This document shows positions 15,519 through 24,303 of a DNA stretch of 33,819 bases, piece after piece (position 1 is the stretch's first letter; every line of letters begins with the position of its first letter). Source of the stretch: Planctomycetota bacterium (GTDB lineage: Bacteria; Planctomycetota; Planctomycetia; Pirellulales; Pirellulaceae); the NCBI GenBank assembly GCA_029259935.1, contig JAJDEH010000078.1:1-33819 (forward strand). Reading direction: 5' to 3'. The notes beneath the pieces were generated by a model, which was not told the DNA's origin, did no database searches, and saw only the letters and a program-made list of their open reading frames with translations. Both the position numbers and the translations under genes were made by a program.

Positions 15519-16955
15519 CTACGGATGCCCCTCGCCCAGAAACTCGCTCAGAGTCGTCAAGTTGCGGCTAAACCGCTCGCTGGACAAATACTTCGCGCCG
15601 GCTGCCATTTTAGCCTGGCCCACCAACCGCTCTTTTCCATCATACGTGCTGACCCAGCGCCCTTGCTCGTCGAGATTGGCCAAGATTTCCCGAATTTGAC
15701 CCGTTGACGGCCGGCGTGCGGCAGTGGCTTTTCCAGGATTCGCTCGCAGTTCTTGATACTGCTTTTCGAGTTGCTTCACTTCAGACTTGATCTTCCATCC
15801 ATAATGGGCTGGCAAGTTCGAATCGTCGTGAGTCAGCGTATAGGTCTTGCCCCGGCGATACATGTACAGCGGACGGTTGCTTTTAAGTTCGTAGTAGCGA
15901 GCCACCTGTCCATCGGCCAAATGAGATCGCTTGAGCCAAGCCAATGCCCGCGGAATCGGTTCCAGTAACTTGTCATCACCCGTGACGCCGTGAATTCGCA
16001 TCAGTGTCTTTAGCGCCTCTTGCGACTCGTCTCCCGCCACGGCGGGCGGTTCGAATTTCCGGGCCCAAATCGGTTTCATTTCGTAGTTGTACTGTTGGGC
16101 CCAACCGGGTTGTGGTTCTGGCATCTGAGCGATTAGCAAAAAGTCGCCAAGCTTTTTCAACGCACGCAAATATTTTTCATCTTTGTAGATCGCGTGCGCG
16201 TCGATCAGCGTCTCGGCAACGTAGCCGTGGACGTTATCATTCAGTGTGTACATGTTCCAGTAGTTTTTGATCCGGCCTTCGGTTCGCCAATCGTAATCGG
16301 GAAAGCTGGCCTTCAAGACCGGCTGTCGCTCGACCGGACCGGTCCACACTTGCGGAAACGCTCCATTGGGAAACTGAGCGGCGAGCAGCGCGTCAAGCGC
16401 GATCATGGCGGCTTCGTGAATCTTTTCATGCTTGAAGTCGTGCGCGCGATCAACGTTGACTAGCAATCGGATGGCCGATTGCGTCTGTCCGTCATCCAAA
16501 GACGAGTTATCCTTGCCACGCCCTTTCCCATTGCGATAGCTGGCCACGCGCCGGCCGCGCGGATCAAAGTCGATGCAGTTTGTCCAGCCGCCGGACGTAA
16601 GTTGGCCATAAGCCAAAGCTTCCGCCGCCGCGGTGGCCGCGTCGAGATAGAACTTGTCTCCCGTCGCCTCGTACGCCTTGAGGTAAGCCATTCCAACCGT
16701 CGGCGTTCCGGGAGGTTGGACCCAAATTTGATCCGCCGTGGCCACGCCCTCGCCCCATTTCTGGCTGAGATCGAGCGAGTAAAAATAAACGTAGCCGCCG
16801 TGAGACGCCACTTGCTGGCGATAGAAAGTCGCCGCCTTCCGCATGGCGGAGGCGGCTTCATGGCGAAGGTCGTCTTGAGCGTTGGAAGTTGCAACACCCG
16901 AGAGCAAACCAATGAATATCAGGACGGCCATGCGTGGCCGAAGACAATGGAACAT
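15519..16955 (-). CDS. secreted pectate lyase-like protein (PL10-type alpha/alpha barrel)
   Basis: This 478-aa exported protein has a signal peptide ending near residue 26 (FIGLLSGVATSNAQ). The body is an alpha/alpha-barrel with landmarks of the PL10 pectate lyase group: LTSGGWTNCIDFDPRGR, DDGQTQSAIRLL, FPNGAFPQVW, TLNDNVHGYVAETL and WAQQYNYEMKPIWARKFEPP. PL10 enzymes cleave polygalacturonate by beta-elimination using a conserved Arg and Asp residues with calcium. The substrate here is inferred, and planctomycete members are often only annotated by similarity. The start is ATG 16955; Met9 at 16931 is an alternative. The gene lies 66 bases downstream of the ECF sigma factor with EF-hands and could share its transcript. 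Confidence 0.85.
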   Translation of the reverse strand: MFHCLRPRMAVLIFIGLLSGVATSNAQDDLRHEAASAMRKAATFYRQQVASHGGYVYFYSLDLSQKWGEGVATADQIWVQPPGTPTVGMAYLKAYEATGDKFYLDAATAAAEALAYGQLTSGGWTNCIDFDPRGRRVASYRNGKGRGKDNSSLDDGQTQSAIRLLVNVDRAHDFKHEKIHEAAMIALDALLAAQFPNGAFPQVWTGPVERQPVLKASFPDYDWRTEGRIKNYWNMYTLNDNVHGYVAETLIDAHAIYKDEKYLRALKKLGDFLLIAQMPEPQPGWAQQYNYEMKPIWARKFEPPAVAGDESQEALKTLMRIHGVTGDDKLLEPIPRALAWLKRSHLADGQVARYYELKSNRPLYMYRRGKTYTLTHDDSNLPAHYGWKIKSEVKQLEKQYQELRANPGKATAARRPSTGQIREILANLDEQGRWVSTYDGKERLVGQAKMAAGAKYLSSERFSRNLTTLSEFLGEGHP

Positions 16956-17021
16956 CGCTCTTCGTAGCTTTCTTGTTTTCGTTGGAGTGCAGGCCTTAGC
17001 CTGTTTACTCAGGCAACTCTC

Positions 17022-18773
17022 TTACTCACGATCGTCGTCGCGCGGGCGATCTCCTTCTCGTTCGCCGCGGCCTTCACGCACATCGCGGAAGCGGCCTTTC
17101 GTGTACCAGTAGATGAACTCCGCGGCCGTCATTTTTCCATCCGAATTCGGATCGGCTTGACGGAAGCGTGCCGCTTCGAGCTTGCGGCGTTCGGTATCAT
17201 CTTCGCCCAGTCCTTCTTTCATCGCAAACCATTCTTCCACCGTCACGGTCAAATCGCCGTTGCGGTCATAAGCGCGGAAGACCTTGCCTTCCTTGCTACG
17301 TTCCCAACCACGGGGCAGACCGGCTTGGTTTCCTTCGCCTTCACGAGGCCGGTCACCTTCGCGCCGGTCACCGTCACGCCGATCACCATCACGTGGTCGA
17401 TCGCCATCACGCGGACGATCACTTTCACCTGGCTGGTCACCTTCACGACGTCGATCCCCTTCATGGGATGATCGGTTCTCGCTACCGTCTCGGTCACCGC
17501 GACGGTCGTTCATCTGGCCGCGCAGTTGAGCAACTTCCCGCTGAAGCTGAAGAATCATGCGATAGAGTGCTGCTTCACGGTCTGTCTGCGGTCGAAAATC
17601 ACGATCACCGTCCCTTTCACCTTCGCGTGGTCGATCGCCATCACGTGGCCGATCACCCTCTCGACGCCGATCCCCGTCCCGTGGTCGATCACCTTCCCTC
17701 GGACGATCGCCCTCGCGTGGCCGATCTCCGTCGCGTTCCCTTCGTGACTCCTCGCCTCGTTCCCGGTCGTCATCCAGCAGGGCGACGAAAGTAGCTTCGC
17801 CGGGCACGGCGGAATTTGTATTTACTTCTAATACATCCTCGCCTCCACCCGCATTCGCGGGCACGGTCAGGAAGGTGCCGGCCACGGTCAGAGTACCGAC
17901 GGCCAATAACGAAACAGCAACCGACTTCAGCAAGCCAATCGACATGATTTGAAAACTCCCATTTGCTAGATTGAGTGCGTTTTGCGAAACGTATCCGACG
18001 ACGGGATTTCCGCCCGCGAATTGCAGGCCGGCTTGCACCGTCGAGGCAACGAGAGAAGGAGCGACCGCGGCCGACGCGGCCTCTTGCATGTGCAGCCAAG
18101 CGCCGATCGCCACCACCAACGAGACGCCACGCAGCGCCAAGCGTCGCCGCAGCAGTTGACGCCCCCGCTCGAGCCGTCCCTTTAGCGATCCCAGCGGCCA
18201 GCCAAGTTGCCGTGCCGCCTCTTCGCGCGACCTGCCTTCGACGCAACACAGGAACAATGGCAGCCGCAGCCTTTCCGGCAAGCGGCTCAGTTCCTCGTCC
18301 AGCGTCGACTGCTCGTAGTCGGTCGCGATCTGCATTAGGGCTGGATGATCTTCGAGCATGCTTCCGGCCTCAAGTGACTGTTCGCGTCGGCGCGAACGAT
18401 TGGCTCGGGCCCGCAACGCGATCCGCAACGCGGTCTTGTGCAACCAGGCGGCCAGCGCCGTCGTCTTCCGCAGCGAGGATGCTTTGCGAGCCAACACCAT
18501 GAACGTGGCCTGAAAAGCGTCTTCCGAGTCCTGTTGACAAGGCAGCACGCGCCGACACACACCCATCACCAAACCGCCATGCCGCTCGACAAGCTTGGCA
18601 AACGCCAGGTCGTCCTGGTCGCTCACGAATCGCTTGAGCAACTCCTCGTCGCCACGTCCATCCTCGTGCGTGTTGTGATCATGCACGAGGCTGTCGTGGG
18701 CATCGTCGTCGTTGCCGGCGCGGGCAGTCGAACTGCGGTCGAGTTGTTGTTTGCCGTGTGCCAAACTACTCAT
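17022..18773 (-). CDS. ECF sigma factor with TM segment, RDG-rich repeats and two EF-hands
   Basis: This 583-aa protein counts from ATG 18773, the first Met of sigma-like sequence; the frame stays open to 19028 but that part looks non-coding. Sigma region 2 is at about residues 45-125 (LKRFVSDQDDLAFAKLVERH, EDAFQATFMVLARKASSLRK). Region 4 is at about 157-215 (LPLFLCCVEGRSREEAARQL). A hydrophobic stretch follows at about 281-303 (LLKSVAVSLLAVGTLTVAG). Then come blocks of charged (E/D)GDRPR repeats, a coiled-coil segment (AALYRMILQLQREVAQLRGQ) and two EF-hand loops, DRNGDLTVTVEE (503-514) and DPNSDGKMTAAE (541-552). Both loops keep the calcium ligands at positions 1, 3, 5, 9 and 12. C-terminal extensions are known in planctomycete ECF factors. 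I infer a membrane-anchored factor with its sensor half outside the cytoplasm. Confidence 0.9.
   Translation of the reverse strand: MSSLAHGKQQLDRSSTARAGNDDDAHDSLVHDHNTHEDGRGDEELLKRFVSDQDDLAFAKLVERHGGLVMGVCRRVLPCQQDSEDAFQATFMVLARKASSLRKTTALAAWLHKTALRIALRARANRSRRREQSLEAGSMLEDHPALMQIATDYEQSTLDEELSRLPERLRLPLFLCCVEGRSREEAARQLGWPLGSLKGRLERGRQLLRRRLALRGVSLVVAIGAWLHMQEAASAAVAPSLVASTVQAGLQFAGGNPVVGYVSQNALNLANGSFQIMSIGLLKSVAVSLLAVGTLTVAGTFLTVPANAGGGEDVLEVNTNSAVPGEATFVALLDDDRERGEESRRERDGDRPREGDRPREGDRPRDGDRRREGDRPRDGDRPREGERDGDRDFRPQTDREAALYRMILQLQREVAQLRGQMNDRRGDRDGSENRSSHEGDRRREGDQPGESDRPRDGDRPRDGDRRDGDRREGDRPREGEGNQAGLPRGWERSKEGKVFRAYDRNGDLTVTVEEWFAMKEGLGEDDTERRKLEAARFRQADPNSDGKMTAAEFIYWYTKGRFRDVREGRGEREGDRPRDDDRE
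17327..17741 (-). repeat. two coding low-complexity blocks, (E/D)GDRPR-type repeats
   Basis: Blocks at about 17327-17466 and 17604-17741 consist of imperfect 12-18 base units encoding RDGDRPREGDR-like sequence. They are separated by the coiled-coil segment of the sigma factor protein. Unit copies are very similar at DNA level, so copy number may vary between strains or be hard to assemble. Confidence 0.75.
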
Positions 18774-19464
18774 CAGGCCATCTTCTCCCGTCACAAATAA
18801 GAGACATGGGCGTCGCCTATCGGCACGAGAATTTTTGAAAAAGTTGTTAAGTTTCCGCAAACGCACCGAGACCGAAGTCCGCGGCTTTCCACTTACCGGG
18901 GCAAGCACCATTTTGTAACAAAAACGGCGACCCCCTCTAACTCCCAATTGGCCCAATTGGCACGGGAGGCAACTGCCGGCGCACACGCCATTTTCACTTC
19001 GCTTTTTCGCCATCTTATTCGCCCTCATCGGTTACTTCCACTGAATCGCTCGGCGTGCCGCCCAACTAATTCCGTTGAGAATGATTTGATGGCGTCAGAT
19101 GGTGACAGAAAGTCATCCCGCCAGCGCTGCCCGAACCGCCAGTTAGCCCCGTTCGCCTACTTCCGGCACGGAAAGCGGCGCAGTCACAATGATTGCACAC
19201 ACGCGTGGATTTCGCCGCTTTTTCGCTCAAATCCAATCTGCGGTCGCTCCACCAGCATGGATGCCCCTGGGCCCCCGAGATGGATGGCTGGAAGCGGGGC
19301 AGTTGCGACTGTGTAACATACGCCGCCCCGGCAAACGTCCTCTTCCTACGCCCAGTTCCTTCATTTTATCCGCTGGGACCAGTTACTTCCACTAATTGTT
19401 TTCCCGAGCCTTTCCGTGTCGCATCCGGACTGCCCATGCTGGTTCGCCGACGATGGCTCTTCGC
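18774..19464 (-). other. intergenic region upstream of the ECF sigma gene, no gene recognised
   Basis: This gap of about 690 bases holds a tandem 9-base repeat CCCAATTGG at 18943-18951 and 18952-18960. A short palindrome TTTTGTAACAAAA lies near 18911. A 12-base direct repeat GTTACTTCCACT occurs at 19031 and 19382. Open frames here lack domains. Promoter elements for the sigma gene are expected but could not be identified with confidence. Confidence 0.4.
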
Positions 19465-20889
19465 TCACTTCGGCTGAAAGCGAATCGAATATAAATCCGC
19501 GTCACGGAGGACGAAGCGCAGGCGGACCGGCTTGCCGGCGAGCTGGTCAAGATCGTTGCCCGTTTTCCACTCGATCGGGTGCTCGATTCGGTCGCCGAAA
19601 ATTTCGGCGCAATCGGCAAGACGAAAACCTGGTAGGGGCTTTCCATTGGCGTCTTGAACCTCGACTTGCACGCTGCCGACGGCCGACGTGGAGAAGTTCA
19701 TCACCAGCCGCTGGCCGTCGAACACCAATGGGTGAGTCACGAATTCACCACCGCGATAGCCGGCCCGAACCGAGACGAATCCATCCACTCGCAATACGCC
19801 GCGGCGGATGTGGACGCTGTCGGTGCGGAAGTGCTCGACATAGTACAAGGACATCTGGTTCGACCCGGTGGGCACCAGGCCCGGGCCAACTTCGATCGCG
19901 CGATCGTGCCAATTCAATGGATCGAGCCCCGGCCGTAGGAACGCTTCACGGAAACGGCGGTCCCAGTGGATACCATCGCGGCTGAACATGAAAACAATAT
20001 CGGACAAGCCGGCATGCGGCCACTTCGGGTCGAGCTTGCGTTCGGGAACGAATCGCTTGGGAAACATCAGCAGCATCTCCGGCTGGCGAAAGTAAGGTGT
20101 CGCCGCGTTCTTGTAGAGATGTTCGATGTTCGTGTTCGGCGGGTTCATCACCGTGATCAACTCCGGAACGGGAAACTTGCGAAAGTCCTTCGTGGCGGCG
20201 CGGCGTATCCGGCGGATGCCGTTTTCCAAGCCGCGTGCGTAGGCCACATATTCCTGGCGTGCCGAATCCCAGAACGAGATGTTGTGCGAGTCATACTTAC
20301 CAGCGGCTGGCACGACCGGTTGGGTTTGCAGCAGACGCCATTGCAGGCCATCGGACGACACCAATCCCTGTAAGCCGCCATACCCGGAAATGCCGGTTGC
20401 CTTGTAGCGCTCGGCGTCCGGCGTTTTCGGATTTGTATCCTTAAAAACCGAGAGTACGAACGGCTTGTCGCGCGCGCGGGGGTCGCCAACCCACACAATG
20501 TTGTTTTCCTTGGAACCGCGAAAATCAATCAGCCCCAAGGAAGGCTTCTTCCAATGGATGCCGTCCGTGCTTTCCGCGTATCCCGTGTAGTAGGGTGGCC
20601 TGGCGAAGTTGGTCCGATACCACATGCGATACCGGGACCCGTCCTTGATCACCACGGGATCGTACATCAGCCGGTTTTCCCAAGGCTTGTCCATGCGGAT
20701 CGCGATCTCGGCCGACTGCGGGCTGTGCAGCACGAACTGGACGTCGCGCCGCGAATCGATCAGCCCATCATCAAGAAACAATTGAAGCTGGCTGCCGATC
20801 TTGAGCGGTTCTTCGACACCGGCGACCGATGGGACGCTACCAATCAGCGGAAGCAAGGCAGCCAGCAAATGAAGCCGAGTAGCCATCAT
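19465..20889 (-). CDS. secreted beta-propeller glycosidase-like protein
   Basis: This 474-aa protein has a signal peptide (MMATRLHLLAALLPLIGSVP). Repeated propeller-type segments resemble the GH32/GH43/GH130-like five-bladed fold: MYDPVVIKDGSRYRMWYRTN, YAESTDGIHWKKPSLGLIDF, VSSDGLQWRLL and FMFSRDGIHWDRRF. A C-terminal beta-sandwich-like part follows from about residue 370. The acidic residues in DDGLIDS and in the YDPVV segment could be catalytic, but the family is not firmly assigned and many such planctomycete proteins are uncharacterised. ATG 20889 is preferred because GAGG lies about eight bases upstream. The frame runs to 21036 and would overlap the previous gene. It is the last gene of a four-gene minus-strand cluster. 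Confidence 0.85.
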   Translation of the reverse strand: MMATRLHLLAALLPLIGSVPSVAGVEEPLKIGSQLQLFLDDGLIDSRRDVQFVLHSPQSAEIAIRMDKPWENRLMYDPVVIKDGSRYRMWYRTNFARPPYYTGYAESTDGIHWKKPSLGLIDFRGSKENNIVWVGDPRARDKPFVLSVFKDTNPKTPDAERYKATGISGYGGLQGLVSSDGLQWRLLQTQPVVPAAGKYDSHNISFWDSARQEYVAYARGLENGIRRIRRAATKDFRKFPVPELITVMNPPNTNIEHLYKNAATPYFRQPEMLLMFPKRFVPERKLDPKWPHAGLSDIVFMFSRDGIHWDRRFREAFLRPGLDPLNWHDRAIEVGPGLVPTGSNQMSLYYVEHFRTDSVHIRRGVLRVDGFVSVRAGYRGGEFVTHPLVFDGQRLVMNFSTSAVGSVQVEVQDANGKPLPGFRLADCAEIFGDRIEHPIEWKTGNDLDQLAGKPVRLRFVLRDADLYSIRFQPK

Positions 20890-20944
20890 GAGATGAACCT
20901 CAGAAGCAAAGCAACGCATTCGGGGGCACGCGTCAACAATTCGA

Positions 20945-22582
20945 TTACGGCTTCGATTCCGCGATTCTCTTGCGCAGCGTTTCGATGCCGACCTGATAGA
21001 CGTCCATGACGGCCCGCCGTTCCTTTTCGTTGGCAAAGACCGCCTTCTCCTTGATAACCTTCAATCCCTGCTCGGTTTCGGCGATCAATTGTTCGGCGAC
21101 CGCGGGGCGGAAAATCCGGCGTCCCTGCATGGTGAAATAGATCGGGCTGGTATGAGAATAGAGCGGATTGCCAAACTGGTTTTTGCCTTCGTTCAGCGGC
21201 GTGCGAAGGGCCAGCCAGCCCGGTTCCGTGATTTCCATGGTCTCGTCCAAGCTTGCCGTATAGTGTCCTTTCGCCGCCTTGCTCTTTTGCGTGGCGATCA
21301 CCTTGCCGTTATGGACGACTTCGATACGGCCAAAGTCGGCGCGCCCCACGGCGCGGCCGCGAATGGTAATCTTTTTCGCCGCCGCCAATTCAACCGTGTC
21401 GCCGATTGTCCGGTCGTCGACATTGAATTCCAGCAGCGGTCCGTTGGTGATAAACGTACGGCCGGCGGCCACTTGCCCCAGCCAGGCTTTACTGGTGAGC
21501 TTCTCCTTGAGCGGCACGTACACGCGCGAAAAGTCATCGATGAACCAATCGGTTCCGGTCGAGAACGGCACCTGCATGCCAAGATTCAAATAGCGATAGA
21601 ACGACTCGTCGTAACTGCCGCGGTTGCCGCCGTCGAAGATGTTTTGCGCGTCCAACAAACCGGCCATCCAATTGGGAATGTCTTCGAATCCAAACGTATT
21701 ATGGCACCAGACAATGGTCGCGCCGTCGCCTCGAGCTTCACGAATGCCCCGTTGTAGCGGCATGCTGTCGGTCCCCTCCCGCATGATTCCCGGTCCAATA
21801 CTGACCGGCCGAATCAACTTGGCAATATCCAACAGCATCACATGGCCAAAGCCCTCGCCGCCTCGGCCGAAGTTGTGCCGATGTTCCTCGCCGGGCCGAA
21901 ACAGTACGCCGCTCTGCGACAATCGGGCCAAGTCGCCGCCGGGCAGACTGTTCTCGACAATTTCGTTCGAGATGTAGTTCCGCTCGTCCGGAATTCGCCG
22001 CAAATGCGACAAGTAAACAAGGTCCAGCCCGTCCGAGGCCGGCACCTCGCGCAGATACCGTTCCGCTTCGGCGTAAGTCAGATTCATCAGATGCAAATGC
22101 GTATTGCCGTTGCGCCAGCCGCGGGCTTGGGCGTCGTGAAATCGCGTGATCGTCAATTTGATTTCCGCCTGGCTCTTGTCCGTCAGATCGACTTCCACTT
22201 GTGCGCGAGCCGTTTCCAAACCCCGCAGCGCTTCAATTCGAAGTTTGGCTCGCGGCACGTCCATGGTCGCCGTGGAACGCATCGTATGCCAACCTTGCTC
22301 GCGCTTGATCAACTCGGGCAAGACAAGCGGCTTGCCGTCCGATGACCATGACACGCGGACCACGCCCGCGGTGGGCCGCTGGTTCGATCCGTCGAGTAAC
22401 TTGATGGTGAGCTTGCAGGTCCGCTCGGGAGCGGCGGCCTTCGCAGTTGCTTGCTGACGCGTCTTCCGCTTTCGAAGCGCCTTGTGCAAAGTATGATCGT
22501 GGCACCAAGCCGGCCCCGAGTGCATCAGGCCGATGAACAGCGCCAACAGTAACAGCGCTGTTGTCCGTGAAAACTGGGTCAT
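20945..22582 (-). CDS. secreted CehA/McbA-family PHP-type metallohydrolase
   Basis: This 545-aa protein has a signal peptide ending near AWC (residue 27). Residues of about 55-150 are a beta-rich domain. The metallohydrolase part starts at WRNGNTHLHLMNL with His162 and His164. It continues with Glu233-His234 and His236 (PGEEHRHN), His247 (GFGHVML), a further His in IVWCHNTFGFED and an Asp in STGTDWF. This arrangement fits the CehA/McbA branch of PHP-like hydrolases, which act on esters, carbamates and phosphoesters; the substrate here is unknown. ATG 22582 gives a normal leader and has AGGA upstream. An alternative GTG at 22627 overlaps the stop of the preceding gene as GTGA, which would mean translational coupling. 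The following propeller gene starts 55 bases on. Confidence 0.88.
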   Translation of the reverse strand: MTQFSRTTALLLLALFIGLMHSGPAWCHDHTLHKALRKRKTRQQATAKAAAPERTCKLTIKLLDGSNQRPTAGVVRVSWSSDGKPLVLPELIKREQGWHTMRSTATMDVPRAKLRIEALRGLETARAQVEVDLTDKSQAEIKLTITRFHDAQARGWRNGNTHLHLMNLTYAEAERYLREVPASDGLDLVYLSHLRRIPDERNYISNEIVENSLPGGDLARLSQSGVLFRPGEEHRHNFGRGGEGFGHVMLLDIAKLIRPVSIGPGIMREGTDSMPLQRGIREARGDGATIVWCHNTFGFEDIPNWMAGLLDAQNIFDGGNRGSYDESFYRYLNLGMQVPFSTGTDWFIDDFSRVYVPLKEKLTSKAWLGQVAAGRTFITNGPLLEFNVDDRTIGDTVELAAAKKITIRGRAVGRADFGRIEVVHNGKVIATQKSKAAKGHYTASLDETMEITEPGWLALRTPLNEGKNQFGNPLYSHTSPIYFTMQGRRIFRPAVAEQLIAETEQGLKVIKEKAVFANEKERRAVMDVYQVGIETLRKRIAESKP

Positions 22583-22623
22583 GATCAGGGTCCTCGGCGT
22601 GGTACGGTTTTTGATTTGCGCGT

Positions 22624-23772
22624 TCACTTTTCGTCCGTGGGCCGCGCCCGCAGAAAGTGTTCAAAGAAGGCGTAGATGATCTCGTTCGATTCTTCGTTTG
22701 GCGAATGCTCGGGCCGGTTGGTCATGGCGACTCGATTGGAAACGCCCAGAAGGTCGTTGACCGCGATGGTGTGATTGAGTGCCGCCCAGCGTCGCGGAGC
22801 GTCTTCCGATCCCCCGGAAACAAGAAACGGACGCGGGGCCATCAAGGCGTGCAATTCGTGTAGATCGCGGCCTTTGGCAACCAGGCGAGGGTAGAGGCCG
22901 CGGGCCGGGTTGTCCGGCGTGATCATCCCCCGCTTTCGCCAGGGACGCGCGTGGTAGCCCAAATACCAGGGTTCCCAATAGTTCACGCTGCCGCGCGCCT
23001 TGTCGAACACGATCCCCGGATCGGACCACGCCGCGCAGGCGAATTTGTCGAACAAACAGGAAGCGAACATCGCCCACTTGCCGCCAAAGGAATGTCCAAC
23101 GATACCAATTCGCTTGGCGTCGACCTCAGGCCGCGCCGCCAGCAGATGCCAGCAATTGGCCGCCGCGCAGCCCAACATCGAAAGAGGTTGCACCTCGGCA
23201 TTGTCGATATCGGGATGGTAAAGCGCGTAAGTGCGAGCCTCGGTCGCTTCCGTGGTTCCCACCGACAGGACCACGAAACCGCGACGAGCCAACTGATAAG
23301 CGAAGTCGCGCTGCGGCTTGCCGAGACCAATCGCCGTTTCCGGTTCATAGAAGACGGTCACCACGGCGGGCCGTGGCCCGTCGCCGTCGGGAATCAGCAG
23401 ATAGCCGGTCGTCGTTTCCTTGGGCGTCCACTTGAAACGGATTTTCATTTGCCGAAAGTTCTCACGCCGTTTCGTTTCCAGCACTCCGACCGTCTGTTCC
23501 TTGATCAGCGGCGGCCACTGGCCCAGCAGGTCTTGCCATTGCTTGAGGATTTCGGCGCGGCGCTTTTTCCAGTCGTCGGCGGTGAGAACCAGACTGCCGT
23601 CTTCAAATCGCAGCGGCGAGCGATAGTCGCCGTACTTGTCCTGCCACTCTTTCGGAGGCGAAAAAAATGGAGCGATCTTATCCCATGGCTCCGCCGCCGG
23701 GATCGAATTCGCAAAGACGAGAACCCCCATGGAAATCACCAGGAGACGACACATCAGCATGCTACCGTTCAT
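22624..23772 (-). CDS. secreted alpha/beta hydrolase (acetyl-xylan-esterase/dienelactone-hydrolase-like)
   Basis: This 382-aa protein has a signal peptide ending near SIPAAE (residue 27). The alpha/beta-hydrolase nucleophile elbow GHSFGG contains Ser228. Asp324 (or Glu323) in VSGGSEDAPRRW and His356 in NRPEHSPNE complete a likely catalytic triad. The oxyanion strand is represented by PAVVTVFYEPE. Proteins of this shape in planctomycetes are often annotated as acetyl xylan esterases or glucuronoyl-esterase-like enzymes; the exact ester is unknown. The start is ATG 23772 with GGAGAA about ten bases upstream. It sits between the cytochrome c gene (45-base gap) and the CehA/McbA-type gene, so a shared exported degradation role is plausible. 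Confidence 0.88.
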   Translation of the reverse strand: MNGSMLMCRLLVISMGVLVFANSIPAAEPWDKIAPFFSPPKEWQDKYGDYRSPLRFEDGSLVLTADDWKKRRAEILKQWQDLLGQWPPLIKEQTVGVLETKRRENFRQMKIRFKWTPKETTTGYLLIPDGDGPRPAVVTVFYEPETAIGLGKPQRDFAYQLARRGFVVLSVGTTEATEARTYALYHPDIDNAEVQPLSMLGCAAANCWHLLAARPEVDAKRIGIVGHSFGGKWAMFASCLFDKFACAAWSDPGIVFDKARGSVNYWEPWYLGYHARPWRKRGMITPDNPARGLYPRLVAKGRDLHELHALMAPRPFLVSGGSEDAPRRWAALNHTIAVNDLLGVSNRVAMTNRPEHSPNEESNEIIYAFFEHFLRARPTDEK

Positions 23773-23817
23773 CGGGAATCGTTCTCCGTATGAAGCAAGG
23801 ACAGGGCACGGCCGCGA

Positions 23818-24303
23818 CTACGGCTTGAGTTGATGCTTGCCGTCGGCGAACTGTTTGTGGCAGGCGTTACAGTTGTGAAGCATGTTGACGTAGGCTTTGT
23901 GCGCCGAGTCGTAGTCCGACTTTCTGGCAGCTTGATACAGAGCACCTCCATGCTGGCGCACCTCAACGCTCAGCCTGCGCCAGTCGTCCCCGTTCTCCTC
24001 GGGAGCCCGCAACAGCAACAGGTTGGCCCCTTCGGCCAGTGTCAGCGAGTCGCCCTTGACGGCCTTCCAGTCAGCTTTCGACTTCGGAGCTTCACTCATG
24101 GCGGCCTTGAGGCGTTTGTAATTTGGCTCAAAGACATACTCCATGAAATGATGCATGCTTTCGTCAACCGGTTTGGGAGCGGCCTTGGGCTGCGCGTCGT
24201 CACCATGAGCCGAACCGAACAGGACCATCGAAACACAAATGGCAACGCCGCCAACAACCACCAGCACGCCCCCGGATCGGCCGATCGCACGAGATAGATT
24301 CAC
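23818..24303 (-). CDS. exported cytochrome c, class II-like (C-terminal CxxCH)
   Basis: This 161-aa protein has an N-terminal hydrophobic segment (GGVLVVVGGVAICVSMVLFG) that acts as signal or anchor. The rest is predicted helical, and a single heme-binding motif CNACH (Cys145, Cys148, His149) is near the C-terminus. This placement is typical of cytochrome c'/c556-type four-helix bundles, which carry out electron transfer or gas binding in the periplasm. The start is GTG 24303, supported by AGGAG seven bases upstream (24315-24311). It is the first gene of the minus-strand cluster and faces the ECF sigma gene across a 233-base divergent region. Its redox partner is not evident locally. Confidence 0.9.
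   Translation of the reverse strand: MNLSRAIGRSGGVLVVVGGVAICVSMVLFGSAHGDDAQPKAAPKPVDESMHHFMEYVFEPNYKRLKAAMSEAPKSKADWKAVKGDSLTLAEGANLLLLRAPEENGDDWRRLSVEVRQHGGALYQAARKSDYDSAHKAYVNMLHNCNACHKQFADGKHQLKP

Noticed and set aside
16983..17010. terminator after the ECF sigma gene (GCCTG / CAGGC stem)
   Set aside because: Five-pair stem with no T-run, and a co-directional gene follows within 66 bases.
18774..19028. N-terminal extension of the ECF sigma protein by 85 residues
   Set aside because: The extension has no sigma-like sequence and includes Cys/Arg-rich text; ATG 18773 precedes the first protein-like segment.
18948..19316. 122-codon plus-strand open frame
   Set aside because: No recognisable domain or binding site; composition looks like translated non-coding DNA.
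19031..19393. 12-base direct repeat GTTACTTCCACT, 351 bases apart
   Set aside because: Only 12 bases match, flanks differ, and there is no sign of a mobile element between the copies.
20889..21036. N-terminal extension of the propeller protein
   Set aside because: It would overlap the CehA/McbA-type gene and precede a clear signal peptide and binding site at ATG 20889.
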